DNA of 13,954 bases from Oscillospiraceae bacterium. GTDB lineage: Bacteria; Bacillota; Clostridia; Oscillospirales; Oscillospiraceae. Where the stretch lies: assembly GCA_031264545.1 (NCBI GenBank), contig JAISDV010000087.1, forward strand, positions 1 to 13,954, read 5' to 3'. Shown here piece after piece: positions 13,206 to 13,954 of this stretch (position 1 is its first letter; each line of letters starts with the position of its first letter). A model generated the notes under the pieces. That model worked only from the letters and a program-made list of their open reading frames with translations, was not told the DNA's origin and made no database searches. The position numbers were made by a program, and so were the translations under genes.

Positions 13206-13954
13206 TTTTCCTCACCCAGTACGTCCTCGATGATATCCATGGCTTCGTCGAGTATGGCCTCGTTGTGGGAGGCCATGTAGCTTGTGCGCAGCAGGCATTC
13301 CGCGGGCGGCGTTGCGGGCGGCAGGACGGGGTTGACGTAAACGCCCCTGTCGTAAAGCGCCTTGGCGATTCCGAGAGTACGCATCATGTCGTAGGTATAG
13401 ATGGGAACAATCGGCGTCGGGCTCTCGCGGTGCCTGATGCCGCGCTTTTTCAGCCCGCCGCGTACATATCGGGCATTGTGCGCGAGCCTCTCGACCAGCT
13501 CCGGGTGCGTCTCCAGCTCGCGCAGAGCGGCAAGGGCGCAGGCACAGCTGGCCGGGGTGATGGATGCTGAGAAAATGAAGGGGCGGGAGTTGTGGCGGAC
13601 GTAGTCGCAGACTCTTTCCGAAGCTGCCATATATCCGCCGAGAGCGGCCAGCGATTTTGAGAAGGTCCCCATATAAATATCGACCGCGTTTTCGAGTCCG
13701 AAATAGTTTGCCGTGCCGCGGCCGCCTTCGCCGATCACGCCGAGGCCGTGCGCGTCGTCTACCATCGTGCGTGCGCCGTATTTCCGGGCCAGCTGCACAA
13801 TTTCCGGCAGCCTGGCAATGTCGCCGCCCATGCTGAAAACGCCGTCCGTCACGATGAGGATGCCCGCGCTCTCCGGCACGCTCGCGAGCAGCCGCTCGAG
13901 ATCAGCCATATCATTGTGCTTGTAGCGGAGCATTTTCCCGTAGCTGAGCTTGCA
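13193..13954 (-). CDS. Alpha-oxoamine synthase (AONS/KBL/serine palmitoyltransferase family), partial
   Basis: The C-terminal 253 residues of a PLP-dependent enzyme that condenses an amino acid with an acyl-CoA or acyl-ACP and releases CO2. The N-terminus lies beyond the window's right edge and the frame is open to it. Visible motifs are YKHNDMADLE (11-20 of the visible part), TDGVFSMGGDIA (36-47), VDDAHGLGVIGEGGRGT (65-81) with the PLP-ring Asp, the Schiff-base lysine in GTFSKSLAALGGY (96-108, K100), RPFIFSASITPA, and LLRTSYMASH near the C-terminus. GTFSK rather than the LGK form of BioF, together with the LRTSYMA tail, points toward the serine palmitoyltransferase/KBL side of the family, but the substrate cannot be fixed without the missing half. 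No threonine dehydrogenase (Kbl partner) or bio genes are in view. It overlaps the SDR gene downstream. Confidence 0.88.
   Translation of the reverse strand, partial: CKLSYGKMLRYKHNDMADLERLLASVPESAGILIVTDGVFSMGGDIARLPEIVQLARKYGARTMVDDAHGLGVIGEGGRGTANYFGLENAVDIYMGTFSKSLAALGGYMAASERVCDYVRHNSRPFIFSASITPASCACALAALRELETHPELVERLAHNARYVRGGLKKRGIRHRESPTPIVPIYTYDMMRTLGIAKALYDRGVYVNPVLPPATPPAECLLRTSYMASHNEAILDEAMDIIEDVLGEEKWAM

Overview
The window looks like chromosome of a spore-forming, low-to-moderate GC Clostridia lineage, probably Oscillospirales-like. The order assignment is an inference from gene content. Two sporulation genes stand in the conserved order spoIVB-spo0A, and everything else is typical Firmicutes housekeeping. 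I see no tRNA, rRNA, CRISPR array, insertion sequence or phage gene.

Layout on the + strand, left part: the 3' end of spoIVB (catalytic Ser region), a 480-base gap with candidate Spo0A boxes and sigma-A promoter elements, then spo0A. A perfect 18-bp bidirectional terminator separates spo0A from a convergent minus-strand module. That module is an ECF-type sigma factor overlapping a single-pass membrane protein, most likely its anti-sigma factor. Divergent from it is a hexokinase of the eukaryotic type (+), followed by a probable operon: prfA (release factor 1), a fused tsaC/sua5-coaE gene, and an M18 aminopeptidase. The operon ends at a strong terminator whose 3' arm also supplies the Shine-Dalgarno of the next gene, a TepA-type ClpP-like protease.

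The right part is on the minus strand. Reading in the direction of transcription from the right edge, there is a truncated alpha-oxoamine synthase (AONS/KBL/SPT family) overlapping a short-chain dehydrogenase. Next comes an ammonium transporter fused to a C-terminal PII signalling domain, with a consensus sigma-A promoter and a 16-bp perfect hairpin at the expected transcript start. A bidirectional-looking terminator follows, then a DegV-family fatty-acid-binding protein with its own extended -10 promoter.

Most interesting points: (i) the translationally coupled oxoamine synthase + SDR pair, which could make a sphingoid-like or aminoketone lipid; (ii) the Amt-PII fusion, in which the classical PII uridylylation tyrosine is phenylalanine; (iii) the stem-loop at the amt mRNA 5' end; (iv) the TsaC-CoaE fusion; (v) the eukaryotic-type hexokinase; (vi) a Spo0A receiver with an altered acidic pocket. 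None is certain to be undescribed. Most of the window is ordinary core genome.
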